From Planctomycetota bacterium (lineage in GTDB: Bacteria; Planctomycetota; Planctomycetia; Gemmatales; Gemmataceae), in NCBI GenBank assembly GCA_003669555.1, contig QWOS01000111.1:1-64000 (forward strand): 64,000 nucleotides of DNA, written 5' to 3'. Both the position numbers and the translations under genes were made by a program. Shown here in pieces: positions 30,170 through 38,410 of this stretch (position 1 is the stretch's first letter; each line of letters opens with the position of its first letter). The notes beneath the pieces were generated by a model that made no database searches, was not told the origin of the DNA, and saw nothing but the letters and a program-made list of their open reading frames with translations.

Positions 30170-30296
30170 TGATGGCCGGTTTTTTTCTGGGCGGGCTGAA
30201 TTTTGCCGGGAAATTTCCAGGGTCGGTTGGCAAATTTCTGACGGACGACAGTTGGAAATTTTCAAAAATGGATGATTGGATTTTAGGGAGGGTAAT

Positions 30297-31061
30297 ATGA
30301 CGCTTACTACACAGGTCACCATCGAATCTTTGACTGTTGCCAAGTATTTTGTCTCGGCTTTGGGTGGTTGTATCCAGATGCAATCTCTGGGTGTGGACTC
30401 TCTTGTGGATTTACGGGGCCAAACTGTCGCAATCACGGGTGTGGGCAGCGAGGATGTGGGAATTGCGACACTGAATGTCTCCCAAACGGAAACAGGCGGC
30501 GTTATCGGCCTGTCTGTCCAGGGGGAAGGGGCTGCCATCAATCTTCAGGCAGTTCCTTTGGCGGGTGACGTTTATTCCGTCATCAATCTCGGTATTGAAA
30601 GTGTCGGCATGAGTTTTTTGACAGAAGGCTCGGGAGGGTCGATTGGGATAGGTATGTCTGCCATGTCCTTTTCTTTTGGAGATCCTGCAGCGGGGCCATC
30701 CATCACCCTGACTCCTGTGGCGATCATTTTCAAGGTGGGCGAAACCATCATGACCATGACGGCGGAAGGTATCGTCACCACTGCGCCAACCGTCGAGATC
30801 AACTGCGACGACACCAACCTGGTCTATAGCGCCGAAGGCATCACCGAAGAGGTGGGGGAGGTCACCCGTGAGGTGACCGCCGAGGGGCACAACTTCACCG
30901 CTGGCGAGGTGGAACTGAATGTGGGTGTGGAAGGCATGATGGCGGAGGCACCCACCAACACCGCTGAATTCGAGGGATCCTCCGAAATGAACAGTGCCCT
31001 CATCACCGAAGCTGCCGATGCCATGTTGTCTGTGGAGGCGGCGATTTCCATGGTTGAATAA
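30297..31061 (+). CDS. Detached beta-helix spike-tip-like protein, copy 2
   Basis: A 254-residue, beta-repeat protein. Residues from about 140 (SITLTPVAIIFKVGETIMTM) to the end (ISMVE) match the protein at 25589 almost residue for residue, including EGHNFTAGEVELNVGVEGMM. The first 130 residues are unrelated or far diverged and contain Gly/Ser/Val-rich repeats such as GGSIGIGMSAMSFSFGDPA. The ATG at 30297 follows agggagggt. The constant half is the likely docking or trimer-forming needle; the variable half may be the specificity part. Confidence 0.75.
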   Translation: MTLTTQVTIESLTVAKYFVSALGGCIQMQSLGVDSLVDLRGQTVAITGVGSEDVGIATLNVSQTETGGVIGLSVQGEGAAINLQAVPLAGDVYSVINLGIESVGMSFLTEGSGGSIGIGMSAMSFSFGDPAAGPSITLTPVAIIFKVGETIMTMTAEGIVTTAPTVEINCDDTNLVYSAEGITEEVGEVTREVTAEGHNFTAGEVELNVGVEGMMAEAPTNTAEFEGSSEMNSALITEAADAMLSVEAAISMVE

Positions 31062-31102
31062 ATGGGTACTGTCAACTGTTTATCCAAAAGGAACCGCAAC
31101 TC

Positions 31103-31615
31103 ATGAGCAACCTCGCATCTTTTCCAGATCCCTTTTCACCGCTTTTCAAGCATGTGGATACTTTGACTGCTACTGTCAGAGGTATCCTTCCGTCAATTAG
31201 AAACTCGCAAGATCGCCAATTTTTCACGGAATTACTGAAACATGTAACCGACCGGCAAGCCGAGTTGGCTGTGCTCGGGCCACAGGCAATTGCCAAGGGG
31301 ATCGCCCGGGCAGATGCATTTCAAGTAAAAATGGCGGAATTGTATCAGCAAGGCGAGGATCTTTTGTCGCAATTTGACGCTCATGGGGCTGTGCTGAAGG
31401 AAGAGCTGGCCAAAATCGACGCCCAGTTAGTTGTCCTGAAGGCCCAACCCATACCGGAACCCGCCCGGCCCCGCAAAATCCCGGGCAAAAAAAAGGTGGA
31501 GATCAAACTCTCTTCAGGTGAAGTGCTGCATGATCTGCTGATGGCCCGGACGGTCGTGCAGCCGCCCAAGCCACGGGTGCTTGGCAATATCTGGGAAAAC
31601 TGGCCTTCGACCTGA
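31103..31615 (+). CDS. Coiled-coil protein with conserved KKKVEI...GNIWENW block, copy 2
   Basis: A 170-residue helical protein. The first 115 residues differ from the paralogue at 26495. The C-terminal block (RPRKIPGKKKVEIKLSSGEV, LHDLLMARTVV, PPKPRVLGNIWENW) is conserved, and only PST follows it. The ATG at 31103 follows aaaagga, 41 bp after the spike gene. Role unknown; the invariant C-terminus points to a shared docking partner. Confidence 0.75.
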   Translation: MSNLASFPDPFSPLFKHVDTLTATVRGILPSIRNSQDRQFFTELLKHVTDRQAELAVLGPQAIAKGIARADAFQVKMAELYQQGEDLLSQFDAHGAVLKEELAKIDAQLVVLKAQPIPEPARPRKIPGKKKVEIKLSSGEVLHDLLMARTVVQPPKPRVLGNIWENWPST

Positions 31616-31754
31616 GAATGGCTGGTGTGCGGTTGGCCCCTGTTGCCCTCTGGCGGCAGGTGGTAGTATGGGGCTGGCTGACTAGCAACAACGGTTTGCG
31701 GGCCTGGCTGACAGATCGCAGTGGCCCACATGGTTTTTGGGGAGGAGTAGGCCC

Positions 31755-32411
31755 ATGGCTTTACTGGCATGTTTGAAACCTGAGTCACCTGCTGACGAAG
31801 CGCTGCGCCGGGTGATGGGCGCAGACGATATCCCCGCTGAGGCGCATGGCCTGACCAGCTCTGCCGCGGCGGCCCTGTGGGTGGGAAAAAATCCCGCCAT
31901 GGCCATCCGTCTGATCGCCGGCTGGCTGTCCACCCGCGAGGCCATCTGGTGGGGAGCCTTGTGCCAGGCGCAACTGGTGAAGGTGAATGCGGCGGTGGGA
32001 CCGCACGAAGTGCTTACCCAAGTGGTGAACTGGGTGCGTGAGCCGGTAGAACACAACCGCGAAGTCCTGGGCAAACCCGGGCGTGGTGATAGCAGCCCCA
32101 TTGGCCTGATGGCCCAGGGCGTGGTGCTCACCCTCGATAATCTCTCGCCCCTCAAGGACCATCCGGTGGCTTGCCCCGCCGGCCTGGCGCACCGGATGAC
32201 GGGCCTGGCCGTGCTGGCAGCCGCATCGCGCTGGCCGGGCAGGAAACGGGCCGATTGCCTGAACCACTTTGTCGCCCTGGGCGTGGATGTGGCCGACGGT
32301 TTGCACCTCTGGGCAGACGAGGCGATGGATCGGCACGCCGGGCTGCGGCTTGGCTCAGTCACCACGAGCGGGACGCACCCCAGTGGCAACATCTGGGAAA
32401 AATGGCAGTAA
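31755..32411 (+). CDS. DUF6931-like protein ending in GNIWEKW
   Basis: A 218-residue soluble, helical protein resembling the planctomycete family I recall as DUF6931: Ala-rich helices with AMAIRLIAGWLSTREAIWWG and a second half with RMTGLAVLAAASRWPGRK. No signal or membrane segment. The last residues, GNIWEKWQ, match the GNIWENW end of the two coiled-coil proteins upstream. The ATG at 31755 follows ggaggag; an upstream in-frame start at 31737 is less likely. It closes the VgrG region. A role as an adaptor or chaperone of the spike cargo is inference from position and the shared ending. Confidence 0.7.
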   Translation: MALLACLKPESPADEALRRVMGADDIPAEAHGLTSSAAAALWVGKNPAMAIRLIAGWLSTREAIWWGALCQAQLVKVNAAVGPHEVLTQVVNWVREPVEHNREVLGKPGRGDSSPIGLMAQGVVLTLDNLSPLKDHPVACPAGLAHRMTGLAVLAAASRWPGRKRADCLNHFVALGVDVADGLHLWADEAMDRHAGLRLGSVTTSGTHPSGNIWEKWQ

Positions 32412-32605
32412 CCGGCTGTTTCCGGGTTTCGTGCGGGCTGTGTCGATTGTAATGAAGTCATCAGCCGGACTATCCCGGCGGGTATGGAACCCGCTGGCCA
32501 TGCCGGCCCGGCCGCTGCCTGACCGGCTGGTTGGCCGAAAGAGATTCCATGGGCCAGGAAGGAAGAGGCGTAGCCTTGCCTGATGGCCTGTGGGAGTGAC
32601 CCGCC

Positions 32606-33409
32606 ATGGCCCTCAACACGCTGGCCCTTTGTGCCCTGATGCTGTCGCTGGGCCAGCCCCCTGCCGCCCCACAACCGGGTACCCTGTTGCCTGTCCCCAA
32701 GATGCTGCCGGGATTGTCCCCAGAGCCTGCCGCCCCGGCTGCAGCTCGGCCCGCAGACAGTGGCGAGTCGGGACCGTTGAGCGTTCCCCAGGTGGAATTG
32801 CCTGACATGCGGGTGCGCCTGGTGCCCCGGTCAGACCTGGAATCGCGGCCGGAGTTTCTGGTGGGGAAGGCAGAATACGGTACCACCCGTCCCGATATGC
32901 ATATCTCGTATCGCACCGAAAAGCGCACGATCACGACCATGAAGCCGCGCACGGTGGTCAGGCGTGTGGAGGTGCTGTCGCGGCGCCATGTCCGCCCGGG
33001 AGAGGTGGACCCCACCACGGGTGAGGAAGCCAGCGATTCCCGGGAAGTGATGGTGCCGGTGAGTGTGATGATGAGTTGCCAGGTGATGGAAGCAGTGACC
33101 GAAGAGGTGGAGGTGCGGGTGCCAGAGATGCGGCTGGTGGAGAGTGCGGTGGTGGTGCGAAAATACGGCCTGCTGCTGGGAGAAAACACGCGCCTGACCA
33201 CACGGTATCGGGCGCTGATCCTGAACGATCCCCTGGCATTGCCACCCTGCGAAATCCCCCCCCCGGGCGATCCGCTGGGGCGCCCGGAATCGCCCGAAGG
33301 TGGCGCGGCACAGCCCACCCCGTCCGCCCCGGCCCGCCCTTTGCCCGGCAAGCCCCTGGGTCGGCCTGGCCGGCCAGAAGGGGCGGAGCCACCCCTGGCC
33401 AAGCCGTAA
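32606..33409 (+). CDS. Exported Pro-rich protein of unknown function
   Basis: A 267-residue protein with a short signal sequence (MALNTLALCALMLSLGQPPA), Pro/Ala-rich ends (20-55 and 210-267) and a beta-rich, Val/Arg/Glu-rich core (55-205) with alternating strands such as EVMVPVSVMMSC and VTEEVEVRVPEMRLVES. The ATG at 32606 has a gggag site. It is followed directly by a dispersed repeat. No family recognised; probably periplasmic or surface-located. Confidence 0.7.
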   Translation: MALNTLALCALMLSLGQPPAAPQPGTLLPVPKMLPGLSPEPAAPAAARPADSGESGPLSVPQVELPDMRVRLVPRSDLESRPEFLVGKAEYGTTRPDMHISYRTEKRTITTMKPRTVVRRVEVLSRRHVRPGEVDPTTGEEASDSREVMVPVSVMMSCQVMEAVTEEVEVRVPEMRLVESAVVVRKYGLLLGENTRLTTRYRALILNDPLALPPCEIPPPGDPLGRPESPEGGAAQPTPSAPARPLPGKPLGRPGRPEGAEPPLAKP

Positions 33410-33414
33410 CTTTT

Positions 33415-33590
33415 AGCCCTGAAAGGGCATGATGTGGGTTATTGGCGATCCGTGGGGTTTAGGTTACACAAAGATTGTCTAGCCACTGCAGGGCTGAGGT
33501 TTTTGGTGGCGCCTGACCGATGGTGGCGCCGAAACCAGGGTGGCGCTTCGCTCTACCCTGGGCTATCACATTTCGCCCCTTTAGGGCATG
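33415..33590. repeat. Dispersed palindromic repeat element
   Basis: Starts with 'agccctgaaagggca' (33415-33429), paired imperfectly with 'actgcagggct' (33484-33494). It continues with 'ggtggcgcc' units and the palindrome 'accagggtggcgcttcgctc' to 'taccctgggct' (33535-33563), and ends 'cgcccctttagggca'. It is of the same family as 7-211 and 22401-22520, between an exported-protein gene and the 3' end of the Gfo/Idh gene. Confidence 0.7.
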
Positions 33591-33646
33591 GGATCACGGA
33601 AAAAACGCAAACCCATTGGCCCCTGGAGCAATCGGGGAACAAGGCC

Positions 33647-34762
33647 CTATGCGGCGGCGCGGCGGGTGTCGGGAAGCAATAGGCCGCGCGGGGCGGGCAG
33701 GCCATGGGGCCCATGGGGGCCGTCCGTTTTCCCGGTCCAGCAATGCTCGCCCATGGCAGCGAGAATCCGTTCCGCCAGTTCAACCACCTGCCTGCCGGCG
33801 GTGCCGGTCACGCGGGGGCTTTTTCCCATGCGGACTGACTGGGTGAAATCGATCAGTTCGCGGGTGAGCTGGTCTTCCTGGGAGTTGCAGGTCCACTGCA
33901 CGCGTTCCAGGTGCGTGGTCATTATGTCTTGTTGCAAAGCTTGCAGTGCCAGTGGGGTGAGGCGGGTGGCATCCAGCTTGCCGCTGGTGATGGCCTGGGA
34001 GGGCTGCACCACCTCAACCGTTTTGGCCGCGAAGTCGATACGCACCGATCCCTCACTACCCATCACCTGCATGCGCCTGACTGGTTCGTGGCTCACCCGG
34101 CAGGCGGTGAGGTCGGCAACCAGGCCGCTGGCAAAGCGCAGGCGAACCTGGGCCATGTCCTCGTGGCCGCCCAGAACTGCGACCCCCATCGCCTCCACGC
34201 TGGTCACCGGGCTGGAGTCCCAGTCAAGTACCAGGTCGAGATCATGAATCATCAGATCAAGCACCACGCCCACATCCAGCGAACGGCCGGTGAATTTGCC
34301 GGCCCGCTCTGCTCGCAGGTAGCGGGGCACCAGGCCGGTTTGGCGGGCGGCCTCGTAGGCGGGGTTGAATCGTTCGATATGGCCCACCTGCAGTGGCACA
34401 TTGGCCCGGGCGGCGGCTTGCTCCAGCTCCCTGGCCTCGTGGGCTGAGGGTGTGATCGGTTTTTCCACCAGCACCGGCAGCCCGCGCCCGAGCGCTTCCA
34501 TGGCCACCTGATGATGGAACCGGGTGGGGGTTGCCACCACCACGGCGTCGACCAGCCCAAAGAGCTCGGTCGGGTTGTCAAAAGCCAGACAACCGCATTT
34601 GGCGGCTACCGCTTCGGCCTGGGCCCGGTTTGGATCGGCCACCCCTACCAGCCTGGCTCCCGCCAAACCGGAGACGATGCGCGCATGCTCCTTGCCCAAA
34701 TGACCCACACCCACCACGCCCACGCGTAATAGTTCACCCAAAGATCGTGTCGACTGCTTCAT
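33647..34762 (-). CDS. Gfo/Idh/MocA family NAD(P)-dependent oxidoreductase
   Basis: A 371-residue oxidoreductase. The Rossmann fold begins RVGVVGVGHLGKEHARI (residues 13-29), and the family Lys motif is VLVEKPITPS (near 95-104). The substrate-domain stretch GVVLDLMIHDLDLVLDW carries the usual acidic/His pair. It starts 30 bp after lpxC, on the same strand. In several Gram-negative groups a family member sits among lipid A genes, and the GnnA enzyme that oxidises UDP-GlcNAc before 3-amination belongs to this family; no GnnB-type aminotransferase is adjacent here, so that role is only a possibility. ATG at 34762 preferred over GTG at 34765. The C-terminal 30 residues are Pro/Gly/Arg-rich. Confidence 0.9.
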   Translation of the reverse strand: MKQSTRSLGELLRVGVVGVGHLGKEHARIVSGLAGARLVGVADPNRAQAEAVAAKCGCLAFDNPTELFGLVDAVVVATPTRFHHQVAMEALGRGLPVLVEKPITPSAHEARELEQAAARANVPLQVGHIERFNPAYEAARQTGLVPRYLRAERAGKFTGRSLDVGVVLDLMIHDLDLVLDWDSSPVTSVEAMGVAVLGGHEDMAQVRLRFASGLVADLTACRVSHEPVRRMQVMGSEGSVRIDFAAKTVEVVQPSQAITSGKLDATRLTPLALQALQQDIMTTHLERVQWTCNSQEDQLTRELIDFTQSVRMGKSPRVTGTAGRQVVELAERILAAMGEHCWTGKTDGPHGPHGLPAPRGLLLPDTRRAAA

Positions 34763-34795
34763 CACGAAAAAGCTCCCCAGTTCGGGATCAGGACT

Positions 34796-35752
34796 TTAAG
34801 CGGCCCGGCGGAAACGCTGCAATGGCATTAACCGGGGCGGGTCCAGGGAAGATTCGACCTGTTGCCGCACCATTTGCCGACCCAGTTCCACATTGAGGGG
34901 GTGTCCGGACCGGCAACCGACCAGATGACCGGCGAGGTCAAAACCCAGCAGATTGATGTCGCCAATCAGGTCGAGCATCTTGTGCCGCGCCGGCTCGTTG
35001 CCGAAGCGCAACCGGTTTCCCTCCACGCCATGGCGCGAGAAAACCAGCAGATCAGCCAGGGTCGTGCGTGAACCCAGACCCTGTTGCAGCAGGGCATCGG
35101 CCTCTTCACGCAGCAAAAAAGTGCGGCACCAGGACAATTCCGAGTGATAAGCCTCGGGGGAATGCTCCATGGTGTGCATCTGGCGTGGAATTGGCGAAAG
35201 AGAGCCGTAGTCGAGAATATAGCTGAGCAAAAGCCCGGTGTTGGTGGCGGGGTGGAGGGTGAGGGTGGCGTTGCCGGCACGAATGCAGGTCATCCGGTCC
35301 ACACCCATAATGGGGCGTGAACCCGATTGTTTCAGCACCCCCGCACGGATAATGGCCTCGGTGAAGGCCCCGGCGGATCCGTCCATGCCCGGCGCTTCAG
35401 GTGCGTCCACCTCCACCAGGCAATTGTCCACCCGCATTCCGCCGAGGGCGGACAGCACATGTTCAACCAGGCCCACCTCGCGAGGTGCGTGGCCCAGGGT
35501 CGTGCGACGAGAGGTGCCGGTGACATGGCGCACATGGGCCGGGATGGCAGGTAATCCGGGAAGATCTGTCCGGTGAAAAATGACGCCGTGGTCTTCGGGG
35601 GCGGGGACCAGCCGGAGAGTGACATGCTCCCCGGTGAGAAATCCGGTGCCCGAAACTTCCACGGTGGTGCGGAGGGTCCGCTGCGGACGGTGGCCAAGGA
35701 TACGCACGATGCTCTCCCCGTGGGTGGAAAGTGTAGAGGATAAAGTGGGCAT
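34796..35752 (-). CDS. lpxC: UDP-3-O-acyl-N-acetylglucosamine deacetylase
   Basis: Zinc-dependent committed step of lipid A synthesis in the cytoplasm. From the ATG at 35752 it is 318 residues, close to the usual 300. The metal ligands are intact: His98 in VGLVEHVLSALGG, and His257 and Asp261 in ARHKMLDLIGD; the catalytic His284 is in CRSGHPLN. The frame is open 39 codons upstream, but that would overlap ompH and is not conserved in the family, so the internal ATG is chosen even though its ribosome binding site is weak. Between ompH (68 bp upstream) and the Gfo/Idh gene, it forms an outer-membrane biogenesis operon. Confidence 0.95.
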   Translation of the reverse strand: MPTLSSTLSTHGESIVRILGHRPQRTLRTTVEVSGTGFLTGEHVTLRLVPAPEDHGVIFHRTDLPGLPAIPAHVRHVTGTSRRTTLGHAPREVGLVEHVLSALGGMRVDNCLVEVDAPEAPGMDGSAGAFTEAIIRAGVLKQSGSRPIMGVDRMTCIRAGNATLTLHPATNTGLLLSYILDYGSLSPIPRQMHTMEHSPEAYHSELSWCRTFLLREEADALLQQGLGSRTTLADLLVFSRHGVEGNRLRFGNEPARHKMLDLIGDINLLGFDLAGHLVGCRSGHPLNVELGRQMVRQQVESSLDPPRLMPLQRFRRAA

Positions 35753-35819
35753 GAGAAGAGTGATATTTTCCGGACACGCCAGGGGCCCCTGAGAGGTGCC
35801 CCCGGCTAACCCTTTACTG

Positions 35820-36521
35820 TCAGGGTCTGGGGGTCGCGCCCCCGGCTCCTGTGGTTGTGCCTGGCGCACCGATACCGGCTGCAGCGGGTGCGGCTGCCCC
35901 TGGGGCGGGAGCCGCAGTGCGGCTGTAGGCCTGATTCAGGGCGCTGACGACTTCAGCGCTGATATCAACGCCGGGGGCGTAGAACAGTGGCATACAGGCG
36001 CCGGCCTGCAGCTTGCGGGCGATGTTCATGGGGCTCCAGTATTCCTGGCTGGTGGTCGCATCATTGTAATGCAGCACCATGTCGTATCCCTGGGCCATGG
36101 AAATGCGGTGACAGGCGTCCTGGACTTCCTTGTACAGGTTCACCAGCATGTCGTCCTGCCTCTTGCTGATGCTACCCTGGGCCTCGTTGGCCCCGTCCTC
36201 CAGTTCTCGTTTCAGTTGGCGGAGCTGCCGCTCGTAGGCCTCCCGCTGGTCAGGTTTGGCCTGGGCCTCCTTCATCAGTGCCTCGTACTGGGCGGCCTTG
36301 CCCTTCTGCCTTTGGGCGAGGGGATTGATGACTTCCTTCATCTCGTTGTTGAAAGCCACAGCCTTCTGGTAATTCTTGAGCACATGGCTGAGATTGATGA
36401 GGGCAACACGGCCACCGCTGCCAGCCGCGCGAACCGCGCCAGTCTGCGCGACGATGTCGCCGCCCATCCAGCCGAGGCCACCCAGAACCAAAGCCACCAG
36501 ACTAAAAGCAATCCACTTCAT
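35820..36521 (-). CDS. OmpH/Skp family periplasmic chaperone
   Basis: A 233-residue exported protein. Signal sequence at 1-26 (MKWIAFSLVALVLGG...), then the Skp/OmpH body: strand VALINLSHVLKNYQKA followed by two long charged helices (about 55-140) that form the tentacles, and a C-terminal strand region (YDMVLHYND). The last 35 residues are Ala/Pro/Gly-rich. The ATG at 36521 has a strong gggagga site. Skp-type proteins hold unfolded outer-membrane proteins in the periplasm; linkage with lpxC agrees with this. Confidence 0.9.
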   Translation of the reverse strand: MKWIAFSLVALVLGGLGWMGGDIVAQTGAVRAAGSGGRVALINLSHVLKNYQKAVAFNNEMKEVINPLAQRQKGKAAQYEALMKEAQAKPDQREAYERQLRQLKRELEDGANEAQGSISKRQDDMLVNLYKEVQDACHRISMAQGYDMVLHYNDATTSQEYWSPMNIARKLQAGACMPLFYAPGVDISAEVVSALNQAYSRTAAPAPGAAAPAAAGIGAPGTTTGAGGATPRP

Positions 36522-36939
36522 CGGAGTCCTCCCTTTTCAAACCATTTCCGGCGGGCACCCGTGTTTCCCCGGGATTTTCACTGCGCCCGCGTCAAGCTAT
36601 CCCGACACCCATGACCATTTTCCCGTAACCCATATGGCCACATGATGGATGAACCAGCATGCGGGCCGGGGGTAGGGCCGCCCAAACAGCAGATGGGGGG
36701 CTTCTAACCCCGTGATGCTGTGCGGTCAAGCCGAAGAATCCAGCGGCGCGAGGGCCAGGGAATTACGGTGTTTTTCCCGGAAGGATTTCATCCTGAAGGT
36801 GGAATTGCGGCGGATGATTCCGCATTGCGGTCAGGTTCCGCAATGGAATAGACTTCCCGCGGCTGGGGTGTTTCTGTTGGGTTTTCAGGTCCCGACTGTT
36901 TCGGCCCCTGGGTTGCTTTTCCAGAGTGGGGGTTCGGGA
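36522..36939. other. Divergent intergenic region upstream of ompH
   Basis: A 418-bp stretch between ompH (minus) and a small plus-strand gene. It should hold the promoter of the ompH-lpxC operon. Only two short hairpins near 36809-36845 ('gcggatgattccgc' and 'tgcggtcaggttccgca') are visible. A longer reading of the downstream gene from 36712 is open here but looks non-coding. Confidence 0.5.
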
Positions 36940-37389
36940 ATGTCGCCCCTGGCACCTCATATGCAGCCCGAACCACAGCGGGCTTCCATTCCCTGGGTAC
37001 CGGTGGGATTTGGTGGGGCCTTGCTGGCATGCCTGGTGATCTATCTGTTTTTGCCAGTCGGCAAACCTGCCGAACCTGTGGCGGTGGCTGGTACGGTCAC
37101 CTGGCGGGGCCGGGGAGTTGCGGGTGGAACCATTGTGTTCGCGCCCGACCATAAACGCGGCCATGCCGGGCCTTTGGGTATGGGTGTGATAGACTTTTCT
37201 GGCCATTATGAAATCCAGTCAGAGGACCGGCCGGGCCTGATGCCAGGCTGGTATGTCGTCACGGTGGCCCCATCGGGGGCGGTGAGCCCCTTGGGTTGGC
37301 CTTACAAATACCACCATCCCGAAAGTTCGGGTCTGGGGTGTGAGGTGAAGGGGAAAGGCAACGCTGCTTTCGATTTCAATCTGGAATAA
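36940..37389 (+). CDS. Small membrane-anchored, carboxypeptidase-regulatory-like protein
   Basis: A 149-residue protein with an N-terminal membrane segment (about 20-40) followed by a single compact beta domain: VAVAGTVTWRGRGVAGGTIV, then GHYEIQSEDRPGLMPGWYVV and TVAPSG. This resembles the 'GKVTYKGKPVPGGTVVF' small extracytoplasmic proteins that are very common in planctomycetes. Such proteins are usually lipoproteins; here a plain signal anchor without a lipobox is seen. The ATG at 36940 follows gtgggggttcggg. Function unknown. Confidence 0.75.
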   Translation: MSPLAPHMQPEPQRASIPWVPVGFGGALLACLVIYLFLPVGKPAEPVAVAGTVTWRGRGVAGGTIVFAPDHKRGHAGPLGMGVIDFSGHYEIQSEDRPGLMPGWYVVTVAPSGAVSPLGWPYKYHHPESSGLGCEVKGKGNAAFDFNLE

Positions 37390-37471
37390 GCCCAATGGGA
37401 TAGGGATCAGGCGAATTGGTGGCCGGCTGAAAAACACTGGCCATGCGAATAAACCGCAGGAGAATAATACC

Positions 37472-38176
37472 GTGAATCGTTTGTTGCGCGGGGTTGTCGA
37501 GGCCACTCGTGAGGTTTTCCCACTACCCGAGCCGATCCTTGAGGTCGGTTCGCTCCAGGTGGATGCCCAGCAGGACATGATCAATCTGCGTGGCATGTTC
37601 AAGGGGACCAGCTACACCGGGGTGGATTTCCGCGCCGGCAGGGGTGTGGATCAGGTAGCCAATGTGGAAAAGCTTCCTTTTCCGGATGGTCATTTCGGTA
37701 CGGTCCTGGCTCTTAGCACCTTTGAGCATGTGCGCCGGTTCTGGCTTGGCTTCGCCGAGGTGGCCCGGGTGCTGAAGCCTGGCGGCGCCTTTCTGGTGGC
37801 CTGTCCCTTCCACTTCCATGTGCATGCCTATCCTTCCGACTACTGGCGGTTCACCCCGGAGGCCCTGGAGTCGCTCCTCGATGGGCCGTATTCCGAAGCC
37901 GTTCTGGGTTGGCACGGGGCCGTGCGTCGGCCCGCCAATGTCTGGGCCCTGGCTTACCGGGCCGGTAGCCACGCTCATATCACGCCCCAGGCCGAGGAAG
38001 GGTACCGGGAGGCCCTCTACAACAACGCCCGGGAACCGCTGCCTCTTGGGAGGAGACTGCGTTATGGATTGGCGGCCCTGGTCGCTGGCCGTCGCCCAGT
38101 CGCTCCATGGCTCGATCGCGAGAAGATCGGCATCCGCCGGACCAATCTGCCCAGTTTCCAGGGCAAGGCCGCCTAG
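37472..38176 (+). CDS. Class I SAM-dependent methyltransferase
   Basis: A 234-residue cytoplasmic protein with a Methyltransferase_11-type fold: motif I PILEVGSLQ (near 22-30), the acidic binding position in YTGVDFRAGRGVDQV, the strand VLALSTFEHVRRF and the post-motif EVARVLKPGGAFLVACPFHF. Motif I has Ser/Leu where glycines are usual (EVGSLQ), as seen in some glycan-linked methyltransferases. The GTG start at 37472 is supported by an aggag site 9 bases upstream. Substrate unknown; glycan or small-molecule methylation is possible. Confidence 0.85.
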   Translation: MNRLLRGVVEATREVFPLPEPILEVGSLQVDAQQDMINLRGMFKGTSYTGVDFRAGRGVDQVANVEKLPFPDGHFGTVLALSTFEHVRRFWLGFAEVARVLKPGGAFLVACPFHFHVHAYPSDYWRFTPEALESLLDGPYSEAVLGWHGAVRRPANVWALAYRAGSHAHITPQAEEGYREALYNNAREPLPLGRRLRYGLAALVAGRRPVAPWLDREKIGIRRTNLPSFQGKAA

Positions 38177-38410
38177 GGATCTTGCCCTGGTGCCCGAAAC
38201 GACCCAGTTTCCGGCAATCGGCGGCGCATGGCAGGCAAGATTTTCGGCATAACCGATTTCTTTCCGAACCTCGGCGCAAGTTGCACGACCGGCTTTGCCG
38301 ATATTTTCGATGCACCCGGTGCGTTACGCGCCGTTCGCGGGCGTGTCGAAGCGCCAAGGCCGGGTGTGGGGGCGACCCCATCATCGGAAAGATCTCAGGA
38401 GGGTTGGTCC

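Noticed and set aside
35753-35869. N-terminally extended LpxC (start at 35869)
   Set aside because: The extension overlaps the ompH 3' end, is Pro/Gly-rich and is absent from the family.
36712-36939. N-terminal extension of the 36940 protein
   Set aside because: The open frame continues upstream, but composition is atypical, there is no ribosome binding site, and the membrane-anchor topology starts correctly at 36940.
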